Assembly: GCA_965195225.1 (NCBI GenBank)
Contig: CBDAFL010000308.1
Span: 1-64,000 of the forward strand
Source of the DNA: JAHIKV01 sp965195225
Lineage (GTDB): Bacteria; Planctomycetota; Planctomycetia; Pirellulales; Thermoguttaceae
Reading direction: 5' to 3'
DNA: 64,000 nt
Shown: piece after piece, positions 1 through 8,539 of the stretch
Layout: each line of letters begins with the position of its first letter
Numbering within the stretch: the first letter of the stretch is position 1
Translations under genes and position numbers: made by a program
Notes under the pieces: generated by a model
Seen by the model: only the letters and a program-made list of their open reading frames with translations
Database searches by the model: none
Told to the model about the DNA's origin: nothing

Positions 1-23
1 ATTCTCCAGAGTTCGCATTCCAT
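1..23 (-). CDS. Start of a gene running off the left edge
   Basis: On the minus strand an AAGGAG ribosome binding site is followed, nine bases later, by an ATG and an open frame reading MECELWR to the window edge. Only seven codons are visible, so no product can be named. The good spacing of the binding site is the only support. Confidence 0.3.
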
Positions 24-181
24 GGTCTTTCTCCTTGTCAAAGGTTCTCAAAACTAACAACTGACAAGGTGGAGCGCGAACTCGTTTTAATCAAGACCCT
101 GCTAGCACTTGCATAATCCTGTAAATCGCTGGGCTATTGTCGTCTGTCCCTCCGGGACAAAAAATGCGGGTAAACCTAAGC

Positions 182-379
182 CTACGACCTGCCCTTGGGC
201 GGGTCGCCGGGAAAGGTGTAGTCGTCGGACAGGCGGTTCTCCATCTCGACCAGTTGCCGGTCGATCCGCTCGGTCTGCGTTTCCAAGTGGCTCATCATTC
301 TGCGTAACCACTCGTACTCGGCGATCAATCCGTTGTCGTCGCCCGGCGAGATCGCTCTTGCGGTTTTTTTCGCGGCCAT
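182..379 (-). CDS. Small charged coiled-coil protein, unknown function
   Basis: A 65-residue protein of unknown function. The reading frame is open much further upstream, but the ATG chosen here is preceded by GCAGGAG at a normal distance and gives a compact product starting MAAKKTARA. Residues 18-50 are rich in Glu, Arg, Leu and Met with heptad-like spacing (HLETQTERIDRQLVEMENRL), which suggests a short coiled coil; the C-terminus is Pro/Gly rich. There is no signal peptide or membrane segment. I do not recognise a family. The neighbouring sequence to the right is repeat-rich and gene-free. Confidence 0.5.
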   Translation of the reverse strand: MAAKKTARAISPGDDNGLIAEYEWLRRMMSHLETQTERIDRQLVEMENRLSDDYTFPGDPPKGRS

Positions 380-460
380 CGTGCCATCTCCTGCAAGACG
401 TGTTTCGGAGGTCGGCGTGGGTTGGGCCGCCACGGCTGGATCGTGCAACCGTGTTATCCC

Positions 461-490
461 GCACTGCTGGAGGGGCCAGCAGTGGCACCC
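461..490. repeat. Palindromic repeat, family C (CACTGCTGG/CCAGCAGTG)
   Basis: GCACTGCTGG and CCAGCAGTGGC arms around a short loop. Related copies occur at 2649-2677, 45273-45307 and, inside a gene, at 63013-63040. Confidence 0.7.
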
Positions 491-808
491 GGCGCCGCCC
501 TGCTTTTTCGCCTCGGCTTGTGGCGCAACAGAAGGAGCGCCAAACCGAGACTGTACACAGAACCCCCGCCAAAGGGGCTTACGGGACAGCACTCGGCCGA
601 CGCTCCCATACGGAGAACGCGGCTCAAGCACTGCTCCCGTAATACTAATGGCCGGAGAGCCATTATTGGCGGTTTTCTGTGAAGCAGCAACTTGACGCTC
701 GCGCGTCAATTCAAGTTGTTGACGGTATCTTACCAACCCCACCCAGGTATGGCAAGAGGTGTACCCCTACGTGTGTGGCAGGATTTTTTGGCGGCTATGC
801 CATTTTTG

Positions 809-834
809 TCATTCTTCGCTACGCTCAGAATGAC
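809..834. repeat. Palindromic repeat, family E (GTCATTCT/AGAATGAC)
   Basis: An inverted repeat built on GTCATTCTTCGC and GCTCAGAATGAC. A longer relative lies at 32491-32551. Confidence 0.65.
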
Positions 835-996
835 TGAACCTGCCAGAAAATCTGGCCGCACACATCCCTACACTAGACGTCGGACGGCTGGTATACTGCT
901 GGTTTTGGCGTTTTTCGAGCGCGGTGGACAGTCTCCGCCCGTGAAAAAGCCGGATACAAAAAAAGTGGAAGAAAGAACCACCTGACAGGAGAAACC

Positions 997-2388
997 ATGA
1001 CGACGCCGCGACCGACCCGCCGCTCTTGGGCGGAACCTTGGAAAATCAAAATGGTCGAGCCGATCCGCATGCTCACCCGCGAGCAGCGTGAAAAGGCGCT
1101 AAAGGAGGCCGGCTACAACACATTCTTGCTCCGGTCCGAGGACGTATACATCGACCTGCTGACCGATAGCGGCACTAACGCCATGAGCGACTACCAATGG
1201 GCGGGCATGATGCTCGGCGACGAAGCATACGCCGGAAGCCGGAACTTCTACAACCTCGAAGCGGCGATCCAGAAATACTACGGCTATCGCCACGTGGTTC
1301 CCACCCACCAAGGCCGCGGCGCGGAACACATCCTCTCGCGGCTTAAGGTCAAGCAGGGCGACTCGGTCCCCGGCAACATGTACTTCACCACCACCCGGCT
1401 GCACCAGGAGCTTGCCGGCGGCGTGTTCGTCGACGTGATTATCCCCGAGGGACACATTCCCGGAAGCGAGCATCCCTTCAAGGGAAACATGAACATCGAG
1501 GCCCTGGAGGATTTGATTAAGAAGGTCGGCCGCGAACGCATTCCGTACATCTGTCTGACGGCGCCGGTGAACATGGCTGGTGGACAGCCGGTGTCGATGG
1601 AAAACGCCCGCGCGGTGCGGCAAATCGCCGACAAATACGAGTTGATCGTCATTTTCGACGCCACCCGCGCGGTTGAAAACGCCTACTTCATCCAACAGCG
1701 CGAGGCGGGATACGAATCGAAGTCGATCGCCGAGATTCTCAAGGAGTTTTGCTCGTTGACCGACGGCTGCACGATGAGCGCGAAGAAAGACGCCTTGGTG
1801 AACATCGGCGGCTGGCTGGCGATGAACGACGAAGCCTTCTTCGAGGAGGCGCGGAACATGGTAGTAATCTACGAAGGGCTGCACACTTACGGCGGGCTGG
1901 CCGGGCGCGATATGGAAGCCATGGCCCGCGGCATTGCCGAGTCGGTCCAGGACGACAGCATCCGCGCCCGAGTGAAACAGGTCGAGTATTTCGGCCACAA
2001 GCTGATCGACTGGGGTATTCCGGTGGTCCATCCGATCGGCGGCCACGCGGTGTTTCTCGACGCCAAGGAGTTTTACCCGCAGATCGAGCAGGACCAGTTC
2101 CCGGCCCAAACGTTGGCGGCCGATCTTTACGCCAACTCGGGCGTCCGCAGCATGGAACGTGGTATCGTTTCGGCCGGCCGCAACAAAGCCACCGGCGACC
2201 ATTACTATCCGAAGCTGGAGTTGGTGCGGCTTACGATCCCGCGTCGGGTCTACACTCAGGCCCACATGGACGTGACCGCCGAATCGGTCGCCGAGCTATA
2301 CGATCATCGCGAGAAGGCCCGCGGCCTGAAAATGGTATACGAGCCGAAATATCTGCGATTCTTCCAGGCGCGTTTCGAGCGGCTTTGA
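997..2388 (+). CDS. tpl: Tyrosine phenol-lyase (beta-tyrosinase)
   Basis: PLP enzyme of the tyrosine phenol-lyase/tryptophanase family, expected to split L-tyrosine into phenol, pyruvate and ammonia (and to run in reverse). The 463-residue length fits the family (456 in Citrobacter freundii, from memory). The PLP lysine is K264 in SAKKDALVNIGG; NMYFTTTRLHQE and GGQPVSM are also strongly conserved. The C-terminus reads LRFFQARF; tyrosine phenol-lyases have Phe-Phe here while tryptophanases have a His, so I favour the tyrosine enzyme. The ATG follows ACAGGAGAAACC. The gene stands alone, with no neighbouring aromatic transporter, and is followed by repeats. Confidence 0.88.
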   Translation: MTTPRPTRRSWAEPWKIKMVEPIRMLTREQREKALKEAGYNTFLLRSEDVYIDLLTDSGTNAMSDYQWAGMMLGDEAYAGSRNFYNLEAAIQKYYGYRHVVPTHQGRGAEHILSRLKVKQGDSVPGNMYFTTTRLHQELAGGVFVDVIIPEGHIPGSEHPFKGNMNIEALEDLIKKVGRERIPYICLTAPVNMAGGQPVSMENARAVRQIADKYELIVIFDATRAVENAYFIQQREAGYESKSIAEILKEFCSLTDGCTMSAKKDALVNIGGWLAMNDEAFFEEARNMVVIYEGLHTYGGLAGRDMEAMARGIAESVQDDSIRARVKQVEYFGHKLIDWGIPVVHPIGGHAVFLDAKEFYPQIEQDQFPAQTLAADLYANSGVRSMERGIVSAGRNKATGDHYYPKLELVRLTIPRRVYTQAHMDVTAESVAELYDHREKARGLKMVYEPKYLRFFQARFERL

Positions 2389-2759
2389 CGTGCGTTGAGC
2401 CGAGTCTTATCTCCCCTCTCCCATTGGGAGAGGGGCCGGGGGTGAGGGCCGGGGGGGAATAATTGTCGCGGGTGGCCCCGATAGCTCGCCTATCGGGGCG
2501 GCGAAGCCGCAAGAGGTACGCCGTGTCTAACGCTGCTGCCTCCTGTGCCTGCGGCACCCCGATAGACAAGCTATCGGGGCCACCCACAAGCTATCGGGGC
2601 CACCCACAAGCTATCGGGGCCGCCCACGGGGAGAAACACCCGGGAAAACACTGCTGGACAAGCCAGCAGTGGCACCCGAACTCTCGGAAACTGAAAGTTG
2701 GGGTGGCAGTTGTACTGCCACCCCAACAATCTCGCTTGGGCAACTTTTCCAGCAGGCTG
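2389..2759. repeat. Intergenic mosaic of five repeat types
   Basis: No gene. From left: a CCCCTCTCCC/GGGAGAGGGG palindrome (2413-2435, family G), a CCCCGATAG/CTATCGGGG hairpin (2476-2498) repeated at 2557-2579, three tandem copies of a 20-base unit beginning ACAAGCTATCGGGG (2566-2625), a family C palindrome (2649-2677) and a GGGGTGGCAG/CTGCCACCCC palindrome (2700-2724, family D). Confidence 0.8.
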
Positions 2760-3995
2760 TTAGCGTTCGTTGTCCCGGAACTTTTTGAGTACTCCCAGGG
2801 CGCAGTCAATGTCGTTTTCGGTATGGGCCGCCGAGACCTGAAAGCGGATTTCTTCGTCGCCGCGGGGGACGACGGGGAAGTTCAAACCGGTAGCCAACAC
2901 TCCGTTGTCGAAAAGGAACTTGACCAACTCGGCCGTCCTTTGCGTGTCGCGGACCATCAGGGGCACGACCGGGTGTTCGCTGGCGATGATCTCGAAGTCC
3001 ATCTCGACAAGACCCTTCTCGAATCGCCGGGTCAATTCGCGGAGCTTCTCCAGCATCTTCAGCCCCTCGGGACTGTCGAGAATTTCCAGCGATTTCTTGG
3101 CCGCGGCGGCTTCGGACGGCGTTATCGGATTGGAATAGATATAGGTGGCCGCCGTTTCCCGCAGGTAATCAATGATCGCCGCCGAAGTCACGATGTAGCC
3201 GCCGTTGACGCCGAAAGCCTTGCCCAGGGTGCCGATGATGATGTCGAGGCCCTTGGCGTTGGTGTATTCCTCGACGCCGCGGCCCGTCTTGCCGATCGCG
3301 CCGACACCGTGCGAATCATCGACGATAACCGTGGTTCCCTCGGGGAACTGGTCGTCGTACTTTTGGGCAATCTCGGCGATCTTGTCCAGCGGCGCGTGAT
3401 CGCCCCGCATGCTGAAGATGCCGTCGGTGACGATGATGACCCGCTTCACCACCCCGATATTCTTCTTGATCCGCTCCTCCATGTCGGCCATGTCCAGGTG
3501 TTTGTATATTTCCTTGACCTGCGGGCGCGACAGACGGATGGCGTTGATAATGCAATTGTGGTTGAGCTCGTCGCTCAAGAGAGCGGTTTCGGCGGTAATC
3601 AGCGGCGGAAAGGTGCCGATCATCGTGGCGTACGCCGAGCTGAAGATCATGGCCGCTTCGCGATTGTGGAAGCGGGCCAGGCTCTTTTCCAATTCGACGT
3701 GGGGCTTGAAGGTGCCGTTGATAAACCGCACCGCGCCGGGACCGGCGCCGTACTTCTGACAGGCTTCCTCCTCGGCGGCGATGACATCCGGGCGCAAGGG
3801 CATGCCCAGGTAGGCGTTCGCGTTCATCTTGAGGAATTCTTTGTCGCCGAAACCCTCCAACAAATAGCGGTATCCCTTTTCTCCCGCGGGCTGCTTGACG
3901 CCAGTGATGACGACCTCGGCGCCCTTGAGCGTGCCTTTAGTGCGACGTTCTTCCACGGATTCCGTGAGCACTTTTTCCAATTTGTTTGCTGACAT
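2760..3995 (-). CDS. kbl: Glycine C-acetyltransferase (2-amino-3-ketobutyrate CoA ligase)
   Basis: PLP-dependent alpha-oxoamine synthase that converts 2-amino-3-oxobutyrate plus CoA to glycine and acetyl-CoA. The fold-type I signature is clear: VIVDDSHGVGAIG with the cofactor Asp, then GTLGKAFGVNGG with the Schiff-base lysine K259. The 411-residue product is slightly longer than the E. coli enzyme (398). The frame is open 25 codons further up, but the chosen ATG (MSANKLEKV) has AGAGGATAAG just before it. It lies 102 bases downstream of the tdh-type dehydrogenase on the same strand, so the two steps of threonine breakdown are likely co-transcribed. A family D palindrome sits in the gap. Confidence 0.93.
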   Translation of the reverse strand: MSANKLEKVLTESVEERRTKGTLKGAEVVITGVKQPAGEKGYRYLLEGFGDKEFLKMNANAYLGMPLRPDVIAAEEEACQKYGAGPGAVRFINGTFKPHVELEKSLARFHNREAAMIFSSAYATMIGTFPPLITAETALLSDELNHNCIINAIRLSRPQVKEIYKHLDMADMEERIKKNIGVVKRVIIVTDGIFSMRGDHAPLDKIAEIAQKYDDQFPEGTTVIVDDSHGVGAIGKTGRGVEEYTNAKGLDIIIGTLGKAFGVNGGYIVTSAAIIDYLRETAATYIYSNPITPSEAAAAKKSLEILDSPEGLKMLEKLRELTRRFEKGLVEMDFEIIASEHPVVPLMVRDTQRTAELVKFLFDNGVLATGLNFPVVPRGDEEIRFQVSAAHTENDIDCALGVLKKFRDNER

Positions 3996-4048
3996 CTTAT
4001 CCTCTAAAGTAATATGGTTCCAAATGGTTCTGATGACTGGACCTTGTT

Positions 4049-4073
4049 GGAGTGGCAGTACAACTGCCACCCC
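4049..4073. repeat. Palindromic repeat, family D, between tdh and kbl
   Basis: GGAGTGGCAG and CTGCCACCCC arms flanking GTACAA. It can form a hairpin in the tdh-kbl transcript, where it might affect processing or relative expression; that role is inference. Confidence 0.7.
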
Positions 4074-4097
4074 AACATTGTATTTTTCAACAGGCCG

Positions 4098-5051
4098 CTA
4101 ACCGGCGAGCTTCTTCGATAGCACTTCGATCATATCCTTGGCCATGGTCGGCAGATCGTAGGCGGGTAGCCAGCCCCACTCCTCGCGAGCGGCGCTGTCG
4201 TCCATGTAATTGGGCCAGCTCGCGGCGATTGCCTGACGGACGGGATCGACGTCGTAATCCATGGTGAAATTCGGAACGAGTTTCTTTACTTCCGCGGCGA
4301 TCTCTTCCGGGTCGAAGCTCATGGCCGTCACGTTGAATGCGTTGCGGTGCTTGAGTTTCTGGGGATCGGCGTCCATCAGGTCGATTGCGGCCTTGATCGC
4401 GTCGGGCATGTACATCATGTCGAGCTTCGTGTCCTGCTTCAGGCAGCAGGTGTACTTGCCCTGCTTGATGGCCTCGTAGAATATCTCCACCGCGTAATCG
4501 GTCGTGCCCCCGCCCGGCAATGTGACATTGGAGATAATGCCCGGATAACGCACGCCGCGGGTATCGACGCCGAACCGCTTGTGATAGTAGTCGCAGAGCA
4601 ACTCGCCGGACACCTTGGTGACGCCATACATGGTGTTGGGTCTTTGGATGGTGTCCTGCGGGGTGCCGTCCGGCGGCGTCGAGGGCCCAAAAGCGCCGAT
4701 CGAACTTGGCACGAACACCGCGCATTTGTGTTCCCGGGCCACCTCCAGAACATTGTACAAGCCGTCGATATTCACCTTCCAGGCCAGTGGCGGATTGGCC
4801 TCGGCAACGGCCGACAGGATGGCCGCCAAGTGGTAAATCGTATCAATTTCGTACTTCTTCACCGTCTCTTCGAGTGCCTTGACATCCGTGCAGTCAACCA
4901 CCTCGAAAGGACCGGAATCGCGCAACTCTGGGCTGGGTTGAGTCTTACGTCCGCCGGCGACCACGTTGTCGGCCCCATGCTTCTCTCGCAAAGCCAGCGT
5001 CAATTCCGAGCCGATCTGGCCCACGGCCCCTGTCACCAATACTCTCTTCAT
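4098..5051 (-). CDS. L-threonine 3-dehydrogenase, SDR/epimerase type
   Basis: NAD-dependent extended short-chain dehydrogenase that oxidises L-threonine to 2-amino-3-oxobutyrate, the substrate of the adjacent kbl product. Visible features: N-terminal GAVGQIG nucleotide-binding loop (8-14), HLAAILSAVAE, Ser116/Ser117 in VPSSIGAFG, and the catalytic pair Y142-K146 in MYGVTK. The segment YPGIIS followed by PGGGTTDYAVEIF is typical of the epimerase-type threonine dehydrogenases found in Thermoplasma, Flavobacterium and animals, and unlike the zinc-dependent E. coli Tdh. The ATG follows GGGAGACCAG. At 317 residues the length is normal. Function is supported by both motif and the kbl neighbour. Confidence 0.88.
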   Translation of the reverse strand: MKRVLVTGAVGQIGSELTLALREKHGADNVVAGGRKTQPSPELRDSGPFEVVDCTDVKALEETVKKYEIDTIYHLAAILSAVAEANPPLAWKVNIDGLYNVLEVAREHKCAVFVPSSIGAFGPSTPPDGTPQDTIQRPNTMYGVTKVSGELLCDYYHKRFGVDTRGVRYPGIISNVTLPGGGTTDYAVEIFYEAIKQGKYTCCLKQDTKLDMMYMPDAIKAAIDLMDADPQKLKHRNAFNVTAMSFDPEEIAAEVKKLVPNFTMDYDVDPVRQAIAASWPNYMDDSAAREEWGWLPAYDLPTMAKDMIEVLSKKLAG

Positions 5052-5358
5052 TCTGGTCTCCCGTCTTAAAGTACGTCTGTTCGTCTACCGCACGGCGCCA
5101 CGATCTGGTTGGGTAAGTTTCGACCCACGCCCCGGAACTTCAAAGCAAATTTTTTAGCACAAATGCCCGTTAAGTTCAACAGCCTGCTTGGGTTATTCTG
5201 GGGGTTATTCCGGGGTTAAAAAAGGCCGGGATGACCATCGCCGACTGTCCGATGCCGGCTTTTCCGTATATAATCATCGTCAGACGCCGTCGGGCGAATT
5301 ATGGGATTTCCCTCCGGGGGTTGTTGGCCCCCGGCTATTGCAACATTTGGTCCGTTTC
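5052..5358. other. Divergent intergenic region between tdh and hypC
   Basis: About 300 bases between divergent genes. I see no clear promoter, palindrome or small gene. An open frame continues upstream of hypC from 5188, but its translation has no protein character before MCLGIPGKV. Confidence 0.45.
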
Positions 5359-5640
5359 ATGTGTCTAGGGATACCGGGAAAAGTAGTTGAAATCCGCCAA
5401 CAAGACGACGTGCCGATGGGCAGGGTCGAGTTCGGCGGCATCCTGAAAGAGGTCTGTCTGGCCTACACGCCCGAGGTCCGCGTCGGAGATTACGTCCTGG
5501 TCCACGTCGGTTTCGCCATCAGCGTCATCGACGAGGCCGAGGCGCATGAAACCATGAACTTCTTGCGCGAGATCGAGGCGGAAATGTCGAACGATCTCCC
5601 GAGTCCCGAGCCCCGACCCCCGAACCCCGAACCCCCTTGA
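5359..5640 (+). CDS. hypC: Hydrogenase maturation chaperone HypC
   Basis: Small chaperone that carries the Fe(CN)2CO unit with HypD during assembly of the NiFe hydrogenase active site. The N-terminus MCLGIPGKVVEI is diagnostic, and Cys2 is the iron-binding residue; GDYVLVHVGFAI is the usual second motif. The product is 93 residues. The last 15 or so residues (PSPEPRPPNPEPP) come from a CCCGAACC-type direct repeat and look like a low-complexity extension; similar repeats lie upstream of hypB. No strong ribosome binding site precedes the ATG. The stop codon overlaps the TTG start of hypD by four bases (TTGA), so the two are translationally coupled. Confidence 0.93.
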   Translation: MCLGIPGKVVEIRQQDDVPMGRVEFGGILKEVCLAYTPEVRVGDYVLVHVGFAISVIDEAEAHETMNFLREIEAEMSNDLPSPEPRPPNPEPP

Positions 5641-6734
5641 AATACCTCGACGAATACCGCGACGCCGAAGCCGTTCGGGGTCTGGCCGCCGCCATTCGCG
5701 CGGCGGGCAGCCGGCCGTGGAACATCATGGAGATTTGCGGCGGGCAGACGCACACGATCGTCCGCTACGGGCTGGATCGAATGTTGCCGCCCGAGATCGC
5801 GTTGATCCACGGCCCGGGCTGCCCGGTCTGCGTTACTCCCGTCGAGAGCATCGATCGGGCGGTGGCCATCGCCGGCCGGCCGGAGGTGATTTTCTGCTCG
5901 TTCGGCGACATGCTCCGCGTGCCCGGCTCGCGGAAAGACCTGTTCACCGTCAAGTCGGAAGGTGGCGACGTGCGGCTGGTCTATTCGCCGATGGACGCGG
6001 TGGCCCTGGCCCAAAAGCATCCGGACCGGCAAGTCGTTTTCTTCGCCATCGGCTTCGAGACAACCGCCCCGGCCAATGCGATGGCGGTCGTCCAGGCGGC
6101 GAAGCTCCGGCTGCCGAACTTCTCGATGCTCGTCTCCCATGTGCTGGTTCCGCCGGCCATCCGTGCGGTGCTCGACTCGCCGTTGAACCGCGTCCAGGGC
6201 TTCCTGGCCGCCGGACACGTCTGCGCCATCACCGGCATGGACCAGTACCGCCCGATCGCCGAGCATTACCGTGTGCCGATCGTCGTCACGGGCTTCGAGC
6301 CGGTCGATATTCTCCAGGGCATACTAATGTGCGTTAGGCAACTGGAGCAGGGTCGCTCGGAGGTCGAAAACCAATACGCCCGGATCGTCCGCCCCGAAGG
6401 GAACCGGGCGGCGCTGGAGCGGATCGACGAGGTTTTCCAGGTTTCGCCGCGAAAATGGCGGGGGATCGGCGAGATTCCCTCCAGCGGATTGGCGTTGCGT
6501 GAATCTTACGAGAACTACGACGCCGAGCGGCGATTTCCGGTTGCCGGGATCACGGCCGACGAGCCTACCGAGTGCATTGCCGGCGAGATATTGCAAGGCC
6601 ACCGGCAGCCGCTCGAATGTCCGGCGTTCGGCACCCGCTGCACACCCGACCGCCCGTTGGGCGCGCCGATGGTTTCGACCGAAGGGGCCTGTGCGGCGTA
6701 TTTTCGGTATCGAAGGAGAGGGGAGAGGGATTAG
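5637..6734 (+). CDS. hypD: Hydrogenase maturation protein HypD
   Basis: Fe-S scaffold protein on which the Fe(CN)2CO group of NiFe hydrogenases is assembled together with HypC. Starts at TTG inside the hypC stop (TTGA); the encoded KYLDEYRD matches the usual HypD N-terminus, which confirms this start. Conserved motifs: EICGGQTHTI, HGPGCPVCVTP with its paired cysteines, IGFETTAP, and C-terminal cysteines in CIAGEILQG, CPAFGTRCTP and GACAAYF. At 365 residues it has normal length. The next gene downstream is unrelated, so the hyp operon is interrupted before hypE. Confidence 0.95.
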   Translation: MKYLDEYRDAEAVRGLAAAIRAAGSRPWNIMEICGGQTHTIVRYGLDRMLPPEIALIHGPGCPVCVTPVESIDRAVAIAGRPEVIFCSFGDMLRVPGSRKDLFTVKSEGGDVRLVYSPMDAVALAQKHPDRQVVFFAIGFETTAPANAMAVVQAAKLRLPNFSMLVSHVLVPPAIRAVLDSPLNRVQGFLAAGHVCAITGMDQYRPIAEHYRVPIVVTGFEPVDILQGILMCVRQLEQGRSEVENQYARIVRPEGNRAALERIDEVFQVSPRKWRGIGEIPSSGLALRESYENYDAERRFPVAGITADEPTECIAGEILQGHRQPLECPAFGTRCTPDRPLGAPMVSTEGACAAYFRYRRRGERD

Positions 6735-6793
6735 AATTCCCCCTTGCGGTTTCGCAATTGTCGGAAACTAAACACATTGCAAGGAACCAGATC

Positions 6794-8434
6794 ATGTCAC
6801 ACGATTTCGGCGTCAGGAACTTGTTCGCTGTGTTGTTCATGCTTGTTTTCGCCTTTACTGCATGTACGACGGAACCGTCCGCCGAGGAAAAACCGGCCAA
6901 GTCCCGCCCGGCGATAACGATCTCGAAGGAAACGACCTTCATTACCGAGCCGTTGGACGCCGAGGGCTATCCCGATTACGTCGCCGCCATGAATCGACAT
7001 TGCAGCCGTGGCGTGACGCCGGAAAACAACGCCGCCGTCCTTTTCTGGAAGGCGGTTGGCCCAGCCGAGATCGAACCGGAACGACGCGAGCAGTATTTCA
7101 AGATGCTCGGCATCGCCCCGCTGCCGGAAAAAGGGGATTATTTCCGCTCGTCCGACAAACAAGCCGAATTAAATAAAACTCCCGAAGAAAACGACAACGA
7201 GGAGACCGAGGAATATCATATCGAGCTACTTTACGAGCAAATCGGCGTCGTCACTCGACGACCGTGGTCAAGCAAGGAGTTCCCCGTCTGGGCGGAATGG
7301 CTCAAGGTCAACCAGCGGCCAATGGCATTGCTGGCCGAGGCGTCGAAACGCCCGCAGCGCTACGATCCGTGGTTTCTTGATAAAGACGAAGGCATCATTG
7401 ATGTTCCCATGCCGATTACGCAATACCGGGACGTTGTTCGGGCGTTTATTGCCCGAGCGATGTTGCGAACGCACGAGGGCAAGACCGCCGAGGCATGGGA
7501 AGACCTTCTGACGTGTCACCGTTTGGTACGGCTCCTCGGCCAAGGCCCAACGATGATTGAATCGCTGATAGCGATGACTTTAGATGGAATGGCGAGCACG
7601 GGCGAGATAGCCTTGCTCGAACATGCCAAGTTACCTGCCGCACGGATCACTGCCATGCAACGTGAGCTTGACTCACTCCCACCACTGTTCGATGCCGCGG
7701 AAGTGCTCAATGTAGGAGAGCGGATTTTTTCTCTCAGCTACGAGTTGTCGGCAGCCAGAAAAACGCCTGCCGAACGAATTGCCCGTCTGATTGAACTTGA
7801 GGGGATCGCCAAGACTTTCTGCGATACGAAGTCCAGTATCAAGCCGATTCTCGACATAATGGGCAACACGGAAATAGAATGGGACATTGTGTTTCGGATG
7901 AGAAATTCTTGGTGCGACCGGATAGTCGAGGCATTTCGCAAACCGCTCTGTGCCGATCGCCGAAGAGCAATCGCCGAAATCGACAAGGACATTCAACTTC
8001 TTGAAAAATCAGTCGCGGACGTGGAATCCTTGAAAAAAGTCCCCCCAAGCGATTTGCGCAAGATCGGCTCTGAGCGAGTCGCTCAGGCTGAAGTGGTGTT
8101 ATTCATCCCGGCAGTTTCAATTTTCAACAATGCCGTGGATCGGATGGCGATGAACTCGGATTTGACGCGGCTCGCTTTCGCTTTGGCCGGTTACCATGCC
8201 GATAGCGGCTCGTACCCGGCGAAACTCGCCGACTTGACGCCGAAATACATCGGCGCGATTCCGAAGGATATATTCAACAACGACGCCGACTTGTACTACG
8301 CCCGCAAAGGCGACGGATACTTGTTCTACAGCGTCGGCCTCAACGGCGTCGACGACGGCGGAAAAAACTTTTTCGACAAAGAGGGCAAAGTGTATTACGA
8401 CGATATTGTAGTGCGGGTACCCGTTGGGAAATAG
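6794..8434 (+). CDS. Lipoprotein of unknown function with a pseudopilin-like C-terminal segment
   Basis: A 546-residue lipoprotein. The N-terminus has a hydrophobic helix ending in a lipobox, FAFTAC, with the Cys at about residue 24, followed by a charged linker. The middle is mostly helical without motifs I recognise. The last 75 residues (LAGYHADSGSYPAKLADL, then GYLFYSVGLNGVDDGG) resemble the C-terminal pattern of type II secretion major pseudopilins, a segment often seen fused to planctomycete lipoproteins. AAGGAACCAG lies before the ATG. It sits between hypD and the phosphatase/hypE pair. Its role, and whether it has anything to do with hydrogenase, are unknown. Confidence 0.7.
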   Translation: MSHDFGVRNLFAVLFMLVFAFTACTTEPSAEEKPAKSRPAITISKETTFITEPLDAEGYPDYVAAMNRHCSRGVTPENNAAVLFWKAVGPAEIEPERREQYFKMLGIAPLPEKGDYFRSSDKQAELNKTPEENDNEETEEYHIELLYEQIGVVTRRPWSSKEFPVWAEWLKVNQRPMALLAEASKRPQRYDPWFLDKDEGIIDVPMPITQYRDVVRAFIARAMLRTHEGKTAEAWEDLLTCHRLVRLLGQGPTMIESLIAMTLDGMASTGEIALLEHAKLPAARITAMQRELDSLPPLFDAAEVLNVGERIFSLSYELSAARKTPAERIARLIELEGIAKTFCDTKSSIKPILDIMGNTEIEWDIVFRMRNSWCDRIVEAFRKPLCADRRRAIAEIDKDIQLLEKSVADVESLKKVPPSDLRKIGSERVAQAEVVLFIPAVSIFNNAVDRMAMNSDLTRLAFALAGYHADSGSYPAKLADLTPKYIGAIPKDIFNNDADLYYARKGDGYLFYSVGLNGVDDGGKNFFDKEGKVYYDDIVVRVPVGK

Positions 8435-8459
8435 GGATTTGAGATTAGGGATTTTACTT

Positions 8460-8482
8460 GTTCCCATGCTCCGCATGGGAAC
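8460..8482. repeat. Palindromic repeat, family A (GTTCCCA/TGGGAAC)
   Basis: GTTCCCATGC and GCATGGGAAC arms around TCC. Family A recurs at 17952, 20948, 30374, 52627, 53585, 57866 and 57981, usually with a CGGACGC/GCGTCCG companion beside it. Confidence 0.8.
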
Positions 8483-8539
8483 ACACTAGCCGGACGCTCC
8501 GCGTCCGCGTAGGTCTACTATGCTGCATAGTTAAATCAC

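Larger units (their letters stand above)
380..996. other. Gene-free stretch with palindromic repeats
   Basis: About 600 bases with no convincing gene on either strand; the open frames here lack ribosome binding sites and protein-like composition. It holds a CACTGCTGG/CCAGCAGTG palindrome (461-490), a GTCATTCTTCGC/GCTCAGAATGAC palindrome (809-834) and a possible -10 box TATACT (892-897) before the tyrosine phenol-lyase gene, without a good -35 partner. Confidence 0.6.

Noticed and set aside
2463..3992. A 509-codon plus-strand frame opposite kbl
   Set aside because: kbl on the minus strand has all family motifs and a ribosome binding site; the opposite frame starts in repeats.
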